From: Hydra vulgaris | Lineage: Eukaryota; Cnidaria; Hydrozoa; Anthoathecata; Hydridae | Assembly: GCF_038396675.1 (NCBI RefSeq) | Contig: NC_088920.1 | Coordinates: 63,191,001-63,255,000 of the forward strand | DNA length: 64,000 nt | Direction: 5' to 3' | Shown here: positions 1 through 14,900 of the stretch, piece by piece | How positions within the stretch are numbered: the first letter of the stretch is position 1 | Layout: every line of letters starts with the position of its first letter | Notes under the pieces: model-generated | Databases searched by the model: none | The model's input: only the letters and a program-made list of their open reading frames with translations | What the model was told of the DNA's origin: nothing | Translations under genes and position numbers: made by a program

Positions 1-1872
1 CTCCTCCTTTCCAGTGATACTAAGTACTTTGAAGAGACAAAATGTTCTTTGGGTCACAAACTTTTCAAGATGATTAAAGTCTGTGCCACACGTGCTTATT
101 CTCTTCAGAGCAGATTTAGTCTTTGGAAGCAGGAGGTTGACTATCATGGCTCTTTTAACATCAAGAGGGACTCGGTTGTCAAAAATAGCTAAGCCCACGA
201 GGTGTACTGAGAAGAACCACAGATGTCGAGTAAATGCAGTGTAAGCTGCATCAGCAATGATACGATTTGGTACTTTCTTGAGTAGCCCGATCATCATTAC
301 ATCATTCAGGGGAGCGTATGAAGCCAGTGGAGCCTCGTGCCAGAAACGTCCATAAATGAGAGAAACGAAGAATGCCAGCTCCTTCAGACCTTTCTTTTCT
401 TTAGTAGTCAATTCCAACTGACCTTCAAGTAGCACAATTTTTAGAGATTAGATAACCTTCGACATCCATCAAGCATGATGCATTGCTCCTTGAGCTCGGA
501 ACAGGAACTCCATCTTAAAACTGCTTCCACCGAGGAAGACAAGACATAGCCGAAAGAGCTCGAGGTAATCCTTCCGAGGCTGCTTATGTACTATAGCTTT
601 AGTGTAGTAGACAACCATTTCCGTCCGAAGAGCTTTGGTATCCTCTTTGAAGATTTCGTCTCTAGCTGGTGAATACTCTGTTTACCTGATGTATGGCTAT
701 TTCTTCTAAAACCTCTTCAAAAAAATCAACTTCTGTTCCACCCGTCCCACCAAAAACAGCTGTGAGGACACTGCTCAGAACAACTTCTAGGACATGATGA
801 CAGCATCCAATATTTATAAGTTCATGGTCAATGGCTTCCTCAATAAGAACGCATGCCCCTTGATGGATGCCAGTGTTGGGGGAAGTCGTATCAAATACCT
901 TGAACTTTTTCTCGTAGATTCCAGTCATCTAGTACTTTTAAGCATGCAGCAGCCTGTGCTTCCCCATTTTCTCCAAGAATATTTGGGACTACCAACAACT
1001 TCTCGATGCCATTTCCAGTGCCGATCACAGTAATTTGATGCCAATCACAGCAATTGACGGTTTCTTTTGCACCAGCTATGTCCAGAAGCAGTTTCCTATC
1101 CCAATGGAGAAGAAAAGGAAATTAAAAAAAAACTATTCTCTGCTTTAGCTACTTCTATTCGGGTAGCCATCCGTGACCTTCTGATGGTGCTCCTAGACAG
1201 TGTTAGGTCTTCAAGAGGATGACCTAAAGCCTTTGCTTCTGATGCAACAGCATGAATAGATCCACGATCAGGAAGATCGTCCTCGTCTTCAGACTTAAAA
1301 GAAGAACTGATATCCAAAGCAGGACCAGATGTTTCTATTTGCTGCAACTTTTCTGTCTCTTTCAGTCTTCTATTTTCATTAGCTTCTATACTATCTTCTT
1401 CGTCTCATTCTCTGCAAGATTGCGATCCACTCCAGCCATGCTTGAACTCGTGACATCTTCTCTCTGCATTGTTAGGAATTGTCTGTCTTCATTGTTCGTC
1501 ATGATGTCCGTTCTTTGTGGCCAAGTCAAAAAGTTCCATCAGGTCGTCTTTGAACATTTGCTCCTTAAATTTGCAGCTTTCATATGCTTTCGTCCTATAC
1601 ACCTTCAACAATTGATATTCACCATTCAACTTCTTCAGTTTTCTTTCACCAGAATCAATCCTTTGAGTCGGAACTCTTGCTTTGCTCCAAATAATATTGA
1701 TATCTTTAACTGTGCGATTAATACTGTCCTTCACAGCGAGGTGTTCTTCGAGGTGGTAAAAGAGGAGGCAGCGGATGGAATCACCGTTCGTAGCCAATTT
1801 TGCTGAAGAGAGTTGGTTTGTGGCCTTGCCGACAAGCAAAACTTCAGCAAAACTTTTTGCTGCAGCTGCCAT
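1..1872 (-). pseudogene. Transposase-like family, copy A (partial, decayed)
   Basis: Minus-strand coding remains run off the left edge. From 1872 down: an N-terminal block (1872-1489, starting MAAAAKSFAEVLLVGKA) with a basic mid-part; a linker with SRSTIRRSR (about 1190); a core block (928-662) with VFDTTSPNTG and, 29 residues after its Asp, CCHHVLEVV; then a block from about 540 to 60 reading KMEFLFRAQGAMHHA, a frame change near 455-475, then RWMSKVI and further open sequence to the edge. From memory, the FRAxGAxHHARWM and DTTxxNTG signatures belong to a multicopy invertebrate protein family that behaves like a mobile element; the D...CxxH layout recalls RNase H-fold transposases with a C2H insert, such as hAT. 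Homology to copies B (25.1-28.5 kb) and C (56-57.2 kb) is visible here. No terminal repeat is seen at the right end. Function as a transposase is inference. Confidence 0.6.
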
Positions 1873-1920
1873 TATGTAATTAAGTACCTGCCTGTGGATA
1901 CAAAAATTAGGTGCTTGCCC

Positions 1921-2402
<482 letters not shown>

Positions 2403-2403
2403 A

Positions 2404-3962
<1,559 letters not shown>

Positions 3963-6900
3963 CAGGCCCTATCAGAGGGGGGGCCACACGGGCCATTTGG
4001 CCTAGGCCTCGACCTAAATAGGGGCCTCCAAATTTTTTCGGAAATTTAATATATTTTTATTAAATTGTGATAACATGAGCAATTACATAATATTTTAATC
4101 AATGTTGAGACAATATTTTAATATACTTAATTAGTTGATTATTAATACACATAATTATTATTTTAATTAAATTATTTGTGTTGTATTAAGTTTGTTCTGA
4201 TATTTATTTTAATTCAGTCAATAACAATTGTTGTTTGCAGCAAGATCGAAAACTTTTAAAACTAATGTCATTGCTAAATTTAAACATGAAGAGAAAATTT
4301 GAAAGTGGTGCATCCAAAAGGCGAAAAAGACAAAAAATTGAAGAAGAAACAAAGAGCCTAAAGTCAATAACATCATTTCTAAGACCACTGGAAAATCAAG
4401 CCAACCCAACACACGGTAAATCAGATATTGAAATATCCGGAACTACATCTTCTGAAAAATCAATGTTACAACAAAACAAAAATCCCCAGATAGATACAAA
4501 TGTGCAAGACATCTCAAATACAACTTGTGTCTCTGAATCTGGAATTACAGATTTAGAAAGCTTGGAATTAAATTGTGAAAGTTCATTGATTCACCAAAGC
4601 AACAGTCAGCAGAGGGAAACAAATTTGCAAGCCATCTCAAATGATAATTGCATCTCTGATTCTGAAATTTCATATTCAGAAAGTTTGGACCAAAAATGTG
4701 AATCAGATTGTTCTAATATATCAAAATTGATTGTGTTTGACATTTGCACTGTTGACAAACGAAATATTACTCAAATGCAAGAAAGTTTCCAAACAAACTT
4801 TTTAATTCCAAACAATATTCCACGAGATTCTTATAATCACGCCTTTCCTACTCGTCTGAGATCAAAAATTCTTCCCAATGGTGAGATATGCACAAGAGAT
4901 TGGCTTTGCTGGAGTGATGTGCAACAGTCATTCTATTGTGCACTCTGCTTTCTTTTGAACAAAAGTGATTCCAAGGTATCCACCTTTTCAGAACAGTTAG
5001 GTTGGAATATCACCAGGGGTTGGAGAAAGTTGAAAGACCGAATACCAGCACATGAAATGTCTGTATTACACAAACAAAACTATGTCAAATGGAAATCAGC
5101 CAGTAGAGCAGCCTTCAGAAAAAGTTCTATTGATAATTTACTAATAACAGAATTGTCAACTGAAACCAGTAATTGGACAAAACTTCTTGAGCGCCTTTTG
5201 AACGTCATTCTTTTTCTTTCTGAACGTGGGCTTGCTTTATTTGGTTCCAGTCAACACATTTATGACCCTGACAATGGAAACTTTCTCGGAATAATTGAGC
5301 TCCTCAGCAACTATGATCCAATTTTATCAGAGCATGTGAAAAAGGTCCATGAATCTCAACTGAACAAAAAGCGCTTACAAGTTCATTATCTGTCCACCCG
5401 GATTCAAAATGAATTTATTGAACTCTGTGGATCTTTTGTTCAAACCAAAATTATTGAAGAGATTCAAAACACCAAATATTTTTCAATTGTTGTTGATGCA
5501 ACACCAGACTGCTCTCACAAGGAGCAAACAACTTTCATTATCTGTTATATAAAAATTGATGGATCTAAATTTTCCATTGAAGAACGGTTTCTCTATTTTG
5601 ACGATTACTCAAAAAAAACTGGAAAAGAATTTGCAGCAAGGATTCTTCACGTTCTAACTTTGTTGAACATAGATTTTAAACTGTGTACTGGTCAGGCATA
5701 CGACAATGGTCCAAACATGGCTGGAAAATACAAAGGTGTGCAAGCAGTTTTGCTAGAAGAAAACCCAAACTGTATGTTTGCCAGCTGTGGAAATCACACT
5801 TTAAACCTTGTTGGTGTTGACTGTGCTGAATCATGAAAAGAAGCAATTCTTTACTTTGGAATTGTGCAGCAAATGTACAATTTCTTCAGCAGTAGTCCAC
5901 AAAGGTGGGAAATTCTCAAGCAACAATTCTTCAATTCTGAAGCAGTAAAACCAGTTGCCCGACACTTGAATTCACTGAGAACAGCTTTAAAAGAGCTGCA
6001 ATCTCTCAATCTCACAGTATCAGCTCAGTCAGAACTTCAGTCCATTCAAAACTATTTGTCAAAATTTAAATGCATTGTAATGTCATCTTTATGGATGAAG
6101 CTCCTCACAATGATTCACCAAACCAATCTTATAATTGAGGCAAGAAATGCAACTCTAGATGTTGAAATGGAAAACATTAAAAATCTCATGGAGAGCATTC
6201 AACAGATTCGTGAAAAATGGGATGCTGTTCTGAGTGAGTCAAAATTAATTGCAATGAATATTGACATTTCACCAGAATTTTCTACCACTCGAAATTTGAA
6301 AACACAATTTGATTCAGAACAGCACTATAAAATCAATGTATTTTATGTAATAATCGGCTCTATTCTTGCAGGTCTTAAACGTCGATTTGAGTCACAACAA
6401 CAAATTTGTAGTATTTTTGGATTTCTTTGGCACTTCAACAAGATGAGCAATGAAGAACTACTCAGTGCCACAACAAACTTTCAAAAAAAGTACCACAAGG
6501 AAATACTGTCTGATATTTCTGATGAGGTAATCTTTCTGAAACAAATTTACTCCACAAACTTTACATCAGATTGCAAACCAAAAGAATTGTTTCAAGAAAT
6601 ATTAGAACTTGGACTGTCTGGTGTTTTTCCTAACATATCAATTGCTTTGCGAATTTTTATCAGTTTGCCTGTCTCAGTGGCTTCAGGAGAAAGGTCTTTC
6701 AATGTGTTGAAACAAGTAAAGAACTATCACCGTTCAACCATGGGACAAGAACGCTTGAATGGACTTGCAATGTTGAATATTAACTGTGAAAACTCGATTT
6801 TTCAACAGTTGTCAGTGCATTTGCAAAAGCAAGAAAAGCATTTTTAAAATAAAAATTATTACTAATTTGCTGTTTTTTTATTTATTATGCAATGGCAGTT

Positions 6901-6966
6901 ATTTTATGGTAAGGGCCTCAAAATTTGTAAATGGCCCGGGCCTCACTCAATCTCTGAAAGGGCCTG
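3963..6966 (+). mobile_element. hAT transposon with perfect 8-bp target duplication
   Basis: The left end reads CAGGCCCTATCAGAG; the right end in reverse complement reads CAGGCCCTTTCAGAG. TATACATA occurs immediately outside both ends (3955-3962 and 6967-6974), an exact 8-bp duplication as expected for hAT. Subterminal sequence is GC-rich (repeated GGGCC/GGCCT), in contrast to the AT-rich surroundings. The element is 3004 bp and holds one transposase reading frame. Confidence 0.97.
4265..6847 (+). pseudogene. hAT transposase, ZMYM1-like type, one in-frame stop
   Basis: First in-frame ATG is at 4265; a second at 4286 (MKRKFESGASKRRKRQK) fits the basic start usual in this family. In order (numbering from 4265): basic N-terminus; Ser-rich low-complexity region; TTF-type zinc finger around residues 205-245 (DWLCW...YCALCF); DUF4371-like catalytic part with Asp about 411 (VVDATPD), Asp about 480 (AYDNGPN) and the C-x2-H insert CGNHTLNL at about 508-511; C-terminal hAT dimerisation region about 800-845 (GERSFNVLKQ, STMGQERL). 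The only clear break is TGA at 5834-5836, after VDCAES; the same frame continues KEAILYFGIVQ. In the dimerisation motif Gly replaces the Cys that the copy at 22.6-23.9 kb keeps. Family role: cut-and-paste transposition. Probably a recently active copy. Confidence 0.93.
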
Positions 6967-6974
6967 TATACATA

Positions 6975-7257
6975 AATAAGAGTTTTTTGTATTTAACAGC
7001 TGGATAAGTTGTATAAGTATAACTTTTAGTTACTACACCTTATTTTTGTTTATACTTTGCTAACGTGTAGACACGATTTGCTTCAACTTTATTTCAACAA
7101 TAAAGTAAAAAAAAAAAAATGCATTCAGACTATATTTTGATAAGAAATATAGTCAGAACTTTAAACTGAGTTAGGCTTCTCAACAAAAATACGCAGCAAG
7201 ATTATTTGCATTTAATTAATAATCACTAGGAAAAGAAAAGCCCATGCAACCTTAATA

Positions 7258-7260
<3 letters not shown>
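6975..7260. other. Intergenic, no gene seen
   Basis: AT-rich single-copy-looking sequence with a short poly-A run near 7107. No coding or structural signal recognised. Confidence 0.6.

Positions 7261-7352
<92 letters not shown>
7261..7352. repeat. (TA)n microsatellite
   Basis: About 90 bp of near-perfect TA repeat. Confidence 0.96.
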
Positions 7353-7356
<4 letters not shown>

Positions 7357-7970
7357 GGTGGTTTGAGAAGGTATTCAAGAAATAAGGAAATCAATAAAGT
7401 TTACCATTATAAAGGGCATTAGTCTTAATTTGTTCCACAGCGAAAAAATTTTTTTTTTTTACGTTTTTCATTACTGAAATAAAGGGAGGTTCTTAAGCTA
7501 AAAGACCTTGAAAGGAAGTAGTCAAGGCTACAAAATGGTGTTCATACGGCAGGTATCTATAATGGAGTTTACCCTGCCGGCATTTTGTACCTAAATAACG
7601 TCTTTTGAAAGTTCAAAAGACGACTTTTTAGAACTAAATGCATGCTCAGCGAGCTTTGACCAGACAGATTAATTAACAATTTTTATTCCCTAAACTACGT
7701 TTAAAAGCTGAGAAATTTGCTAAACTCTATCTAGCAGACTTAAGTAAAAAGAGCAAAAAAAAAAACGCAAAATAATTTTTTTTCGTTTGAAGAAACATTC
7801 TAACCAGCGGTTAACTTGTAAAACTTCTAAATGAAATTTATGCAAAGGGACTGTATACAACACTTACCCAACTCTGTGTTTCACTTAAAATCGATCTTAA
7901 ATTGCCTTTTGAACATCTGAAAACAAAAGATTTTTCAGCAAGTTGGTTATCTTTGTTCAAAAATAGCCTA
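7353..7970. other. Intergenic with a short hairpin
   Basis: No gene recognised. A small perfect hairpin lies at 7600-7623 (CGTCTTTTGAA, AG, TTCAAAAGACG), preceded by an inverted pair around CGGCAGG / CCTGCCG at about 7538-7580, possibly a degraded MITE end. Confidence 0.5.
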
Positions 7971-8093
7971 GAAGCAATCAGCTACTTGATGATCCTTTCC
8001 GTTGAATCAGATTTACTCAATAGCATGTCTTATGATGAGGCTATTTCAAATTTTGCAGCTAAGAATACCCGGAAAATGGCGTTACTTCAGTAA
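7971..8093 (+). pseudogene. hAT transposase C-terminal scrap
   Basis: About 40 codons reading LSVESDLLNSMSYDEAISN then FAAKNTRKM resemble the extreme C-terminus of ZMYM1-like hAT transposases; compare IENEVANKIDFNDAISKF near 22.7 kb on the other strand. No ends or other domains are present. A fossil, not a gene. Confidence 0.6.
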
Positions 8094-8585
8094 CCTCAAT
8101 TTTTTTCTATATATTATTTTAGATTCGCAGAATCAATGGACATCCATTAAACATTTGAAAATAGATATCGCAAAAGATCTGGGGGCGCCTATATACCCAT
8201 ATATACATATGGAATGCAACAGAAAATTGTAAAAAATGTTTGTGAAGCCTAAGAATTAATAACTTCGATATGGTAAATTTTTATGTAACTTTCACACGCC
8301 AAATATATTGTTAGCAGTTTCAAAATTTGCATTTTAGAACTAGTTTTTGTAGAGCAAAGTTGATATTCTCAGTTAAAAAAGTGAACTAAAAACCCCCATT
8401 TTAAACGTTTACAAGAAGTGTTGCTAGATAAACTTTAATTAACAAAATGTCTAAACAGTTCTTAAAACTGACTATGTCGTTTTGATAAAATAAAATTATG
8501 CAAAGATTTTTTTTTAAATCATTTTTCATATGTTTAGCATCCTAATAAGTAAATCATATAAAAATTATTTAAAAATATGTTTTAG

Positions 8586-8906
8586 TTTTGAGTCTGCAAT
8601 TTTATTCTAACCCTGCGTCAGAAATTTACGCAATTATTGGCAACAACGTTTACCTATCATGGCAATATAACACTGAAGAAATAATTAGAGTTAAATACGG
8701 GATTCTCGATGAGTCAAATTTTTTTACGAAGATACTAGTTTCAGTAACTAATGGCAAGTTAGTTCAAAATTTTCCGGACAAAGCAGTTCTAGTAAATAAC
8801 GTATTTATTTTAAAAAATGTCAGTGTCTTGGATAATGGCGTTTATCAATGCGAAGTGATGTACGCAAACGAAACAATATTTAGCAATACAAAATTAACTG
8901 TTGTTG
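8586..8906 (+). CDS. Ig receptor exon: Ig domain 1 (V-like, atypical)
   Basis: Phase 1 exon encoding a V-set-like fold. The F-strand motif LDNGVYQCEV is present, but the B strand reads NVYLSWQYN, with Ser where the partner Cys is expected, so the usual disulfide cannot form. The donor is TTGTTG/GTTAGT. Confidence 0.85.
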
Positions 8907-11900
8907 GTTAGTCGTTAATTTTTAGTCATTGATTTTAGTTTTATTTATTAGGTTTTCTATTAGGTTTTTTTTAATTATATTTAACTTTATTGATTTATTA
9001 CTTGTTGTATAGAACTATTGTAAATTACTTATTTCTTTTGTTCAGATTTAACTTTAGTAAATAACACTGTTTCAAATCCAACTCCGATTGAGTTTACTAA
9101 GGTTTCATTATGCAGCATTGTTGTAGGTAATATTTTCCCAGAATTAAAATGGTACCTAGGAAACATATCTGTTACTAATGGTGTAAGTACTACTTTAATT
9201 GAGAGTCGTAATGAAAGTATGACAATAGCATTTAAATTGGTTATTGATAAAGTAGAGAAACGTTTTCAAAGTATTGAATTGAGACTTGAATTGCCAGGGA
9301 TACCAGAACAAAAATTAACAAGCTTTACACTAATGGTTAAATGTAAGTATTGCAGTTAATAGTTTTAATTGAAAATTAAATGTAAGTTTTAATATTGCAG
9401 CATATTAGTTATAAATTTTTGCTTTTCTTTGTTACCCAATAGCAAGTTATCAACTTATCAAGAGATACGTTAGCAAATTCACCAGCCGCTTTTTCTGTTT
9501 TCATTTTCCCAGCCAAACCTTTTCTAACTTGCTTTGTTTCAGAAAAGTAATCTTCGTTTATATAGATATTTTTCATTTTCAAATTTATTTAATTTTAGAT
9601 TTATCTTTAAAATCTAAAAGTTTTCTTACTAATATTCTCTGCCCGTTCAATTCAGACATTTTTAACAATTTTTACATTTAGTTCACTTTTTCATTTTTCT
9701 ATCTACTTACTACTAATTCCATCTACTCTTAAATTGATACGTCAAGATTAATATAGACGATGATATAATAGACAATGTTTGCAAAAGAAAAATGAATAGG
9801 CAATATCTATAAAAAACCACGAATATGTGCAATTATGACTCCTTGATCTTTAAACTTGACTCCTAGATATAAACTTGATTCGTAATTATGAAATTGACTG
9901 TAATTTTACTGATCAACTTTATTATTAATGTCAAGTGGAAACAAACCGGTATTATGTTAAAACTTCACCAGAGCTGAAAAGTTTTGCTTAAAGTTGACTA
10001 GATAACCCTCTCTTGATAAATTGGTGAACTTTGTCTATGCATAAAACTGTTGAAGCAACTTACACTCTATTGATACGACAAAAAATATATTGTAACTTTC
10101 AAAAACTTCTTTTGTTTTCAAAATGTGTGACAAGGAGCTGGTTAACAAATTACCAAGGTTTTTTTTTTCAATGCAATTAAGTAAAACTTGATAAATATAA
10201 TGTTACAAGTGTCCATCCATGACTAAAATATAAATACTTATAAAACAATAATATGCTACATTGTCTGGACCAACAGTATAATTATTTATTTTCATTATTG
10301 CTAAACAACTTTGGAGGTCGATTAGAAACACGACGGCAAACTATGTGTTGATTGTCTTGATCTCCTGAGAAGCCAATATCATCATAATTATATCAAATGA
10401 CATAAGATGTTTTAATTATTATCTGCTTCGCTAAGTTTGCATTTAATGTCTTGAAATACTTTAGTACTGTTTCTTGCGTGCAAAAAGCGGCTCGAAGTGA
10501 GCAACTATTTATACAACTACAAACAGTTTTACATAAGCTGTGGACTTGCCAAGAGTTATTACTTGTATGTTAAAACAGTTTTACATAAGCTGTGGACTTG
10601 CCGAGAGTTATTACTCGTATGTTAAAACAGTTTTACATAAGCTGTGGACTTGCCAAGAGTTATTACTTGTAGGTTAAAACAGTTTTACATAAGCTGTGGA
10701 CTTGCCAAGAGTTATTACTTGTATGTTAAAACAGTTTTACATAAGCTGTGGACTTGCCAAGAGTTATTACTTGTATGTTAAAACAGTTTTACATAAGCTG
10801 TGGACTTGCCAAGAGTTATTACTTGTATGTTAAATAATTGAGCAACTCTGTTTATTAAAAAAATTACCACTTTGTACTTTAACATCTGCAAACATGACTT
10901 GTTCTTCGGTATATGTTTTTTTTTCCAAATTTTTTCTAAAATGTTTTATCGAGGCATATTTTATATAAGAATAGATTTAATGTGAATCTATTAAAAACTT
11001 ATATGAAAACTTTATAGAGGTTTAATTGTCAGTTAACTGTTAGTGTCATGCAATCCCATAAACCACTGTTTTTGTTTTAAACTCATATATTTGGAAAACT
11101 CTTGACCGGCGTAATATACAAGGATACGTTTTATCTTACCTGATGGCAAATTTCACAATTCACAATTTTTATGCCCATTTTTTGCAAAGAAAAAATATTA
11201 TTAAACGGTCAAAAATTTACAAGTGTGTTGCAAAAATTTATTCAGTTTCTTTTTTAATTTAATTTTATCTTATTCGGAAATTCTAGAACACCATCCAAAA
11301 GCATTTGCAAAATATTTATTTAATAATTAAAAAAAAACAATAAACATTATTAATTTTTGTATGATCTTCGTTTTATTTGACTATTTTATATATTATCTAT
11401 TTTTTTAAAAGGTTTTTTAAACTTTAATAAAGGCAAAACATTTGACTGTGTAAACTTAAGGTGGCTTCTTGAAATTTAAATTTAATGTATTGTTTTATTT
11501 TTGCTATAAGAACGCTAAATCCAAGCATAATTGGGGCAAACATAATTGGAGCAAAAGTTATAATTTGGAAATGTTATCACATACCCTATTTGATTAAAAT
11601 AGTGTCAAGAGATTTTTATATCTTCTGGTCACTAAGCATCATTTAAAACAATGAAAGATTTGACAAAGAGAAGGTACTTGGACAGCATCTCAATCACATT
11701 ATTGATTGAGGGCTTGAAAAGTTTAAAAACAAATTCCAATAGCATTTAATTTGTCTCATATATTATTATAAAATACCAACAGCATTTAATTTGTCTCATA
11801 TATTATCATAAAATGCCAACAGCATTTAATTTGTCTCAAATAATATTATAAAATGTCATTTAATTTGTCTCATATTATGAAATAGTTATTAAATTTAGAA

Positions 11901-14900
11901 TAGATAAAAAATTATTTTTTAGATAACACGCAATAATTTTTAGCAGCCCAATTGTTTTAGTGCACCCAAAATAACAGTTGCATACCAAAAATTGGCAAGA
12001 CTTTGCACATGTAACTTTTATAATAATGACTATCTATAATATATTTATAATAATACATATATAAATATTTGCTCTGTAAACATAGGTGTGCTGTGCATGC
12101 GCAATTGAGAGTGTCCTTATTTTAAAACTCTAATTTTTTTAACATTTTTCAATTACATTTTTGAATTACTGCAATCGAATTACTGCAATTCTTTATTTTT
12201 TGTGCAAAACTAAAAAGTTAAAATTAAATTAAATTAGAGAATAAGTTTTTTTTTTGTTATTCATCATTTTGTGGAATGTTAAATATTATATATTAAATAA
12301 CATGTTAAATATTTAAGCAAAAGGTGCGTTTGTTTTTTTCGAAATACGGCTCTAATTTCAAATCTTTGAACATATGTTTTTTGCCTAATTATTTTCAAAA
12401 AGGTTTTTATGACAAAAGTGAAATCGAAAATGGTCAATGTTTTCTCAGTCCATTGGATGTGTGTATTTAAACATTTATCAAACAACCATGGTAACAAATT
12501 TGTAAATTTTATCTACAAAAATAATTCAATGCTCTTTTAGGTTTACAAAATTCATTAACAAAAAAAAAACTCTTACTATTTATAACACGATAAACGAGAA
12601 TAAATACAAGATTATTTACTTGATTAATAACAAGACTATGATTGTGAAAAAAAATTGATTCGTTTTTATTTTTTTACAATCAAAACACTAGTGTAGTGAT
12701 AGGATCATGAAGTAAGGGCATGCTAGAACTGGTGGTATAATTTGATTCAGTTTTTTTCTGTCTAAACCCATTTGTGAAAAGTTAATATATTGTCTCAAGA
12801 AAATAAAAATAAAAATGAGTTGGAAACTAGTTGTCGACTCGCACACAATAATGCAATAATGGTAGATATACATCTAATGGCTGAGAATTCAGAAGAATAG
12901 TTAACTCAACACTCAGCTTTTGTTTTTCAGAAGAAAAGTCAACTCAACACTAAGATTATGGTTGCATTCATGGTTGTGTTTTGATATTACATACTTTTTA
13001 CGTTTAATACATTTAGTAAATTTATACAAAAAGTTAATCTAAACATGTGTCTTTATAGATTCTCCTTCAAATTCGACTTTGTTTTTCAAAAATGTAACAT
13101 CAAATATTATCAGTGACGGGTTGTCGGTGACTTTGGTTTGCACCTCTGAAGCGTACCCTCCTTCAACTTATACAATAAAACACAATTTCAACGTCATATC
13201 AAATAGTTCTTCAGGAATTTTAAACATTGTTTCTTTTTCATTTCAAGATGAAGGAGTATATGAATGTACTCCTAGTAATGAAATTGGTGTGGGAGCCAAA
13301 AGAAAAATTGAACTTTTTTACGGAGGTAATTAAATTAAATTTTTATTTAATAAACTTTATTTTATGCAAAATCTATTTTTAATATAACAGAATTATTTTA
13401 GTGACTCCTGTGTTCCTTAACGAATCGGAAACAATCAATGTCGACGCCGGTAAATCATTGGACTTGTATTTTGTATTCATCTCGAACCCTAATGCTAGTT
13501 ATCAATTATATTTTAAAAACAACGAACTTACCAGCTTAAGCAGTTCTTATTATATTACGGTGCAAAGTATATTCTCCAAAGCGAAATATACGAATGTTGT
13601 CAAAATATCAATTAGAAATGTGCTACCAGAATATTATGGGAATTTTAGTTGCAAAACAAAAAATATCATGGGAGAAAAAGTTTCTGCCATTTTTTTGAAC
13701 GTGTCTTGTTAGAATTAATTTTATTATTTTAGATAACTTTTTTGTTTTATAAACTCCCGCATATAAACATAATAGTAACTGAGTATTATTTTTAGATCCT
13801 TTACAGTTTCCTAGCAACTTAAAGCTTAAAAACACTACAATGAATGTTGGAGCAATGTTTTCTCTGGAGTGTTATGCCATCGTCAACCCAGGATTTGTTG
13901 ATTTTGCATGGCTTAAAAATGACCAACCGTTTAAAAATAAATCACTTTTAGCATTCTACAATGCAACATTACAAGATGCAGGCATGTATACTTGTGTTGC
14001 CACAGATGGAGTACAATCCATTAGCAGGACAATATATCTAGATGTTGCTTGTAAGATTATTGTGTTTAGCTTTTAAAACAAAAGAGATTTAAGTTTATAT
14101 CCAACAGCTTACATACGTAATTCTAAAATTTATAAATTTTATGTTTTTTTTATAGATTCCCCATTTATTTACTCTTATTCTAAAGATCAGACGCTCACAG
14201 TTGGAGAGACTAGTAAATTATTTTGTTTTGCCCGTGGTTATCCTCAACCGATTGTACAATGGTATAAAACAGGGATTTTTCGCGCGTTGATTACGGGGCA
14301 AAATATAACGATTGGCGCAACAGTTAGCGGTTTGTTCACTTATATTTGCGTTTGCAAAAACGTTGTCGGTGAAAACAGGGTTGAAGTTACAATCAAAGTT
14401 GTAGGTATTTTTTAGATTTTTTTTTTAAAAATTTTAAAATTAATTATTAGTCTCAATGGTTAAAATAGTTAAAATGGTTAAAATAGTTAAAATGGTTAAA
14501 ATTAATTATTAGTGTCAATGGTTAAAATTACAAAATGATATAGGCGTTTTTTATTTTTATTCTTTTATTTAAATTTTTTTTTGTGACGTTTTTATTCATT
14601 GATAACGTTGTGTATATTTTGTTAAATAATGTAGTTAAAATGATTAATTTAATTTTAAGAAAAAATTACGAAATCTAAAAACACATGGATAGTGCCAGTT
14701 TTTGTGACCACCATACTAGCAATCCTGATTTTGATTGTTTTCTTTATAATCCTTAGATACAGCAAATGGTGCACGTGAGTTGTATTATTTTAATTTTTTG
14801 TTTCGATTTTAAATTATATATTTTTCACACTTTTTTCTAAATACTTGTTATATTTCAAATACTATAAACTATGTTTATAGATACAGCGAAAAGACTTTAG

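Larger units (their letters stand above)
9343..13058. other. Large intron of Ig receptor gene
   Basis: 3.7 kb of AT-rich sequence with two minisatellites (10521-10832 and 11736-11880). No exon or transposon protein recognised. Confidence 0.7.

Noticed and set aside
1252..1806. 184-codon plus-strand frame
   Set aside because: Antisense to copy A, whose motifs are recognisable on the minus strand.
8463..8540. Possible signal-peptide exon (MQRFFFKSFF...) just upstream of Ig domain 1
   Set aside because: The frame meets a stop before any usable donor and the intron would be only about 45 bp.
10521..10832. CRISPR-like array
   Set aside because: The 52-bp units are contiguous with no distinct spacers; a eukaryotic intronic minisatellite.
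12279..12873. Minus-strand frames of 61-72 codons in the large intron
   Set aside because: Low-complexity AT-rich translations with no recognisable feature.
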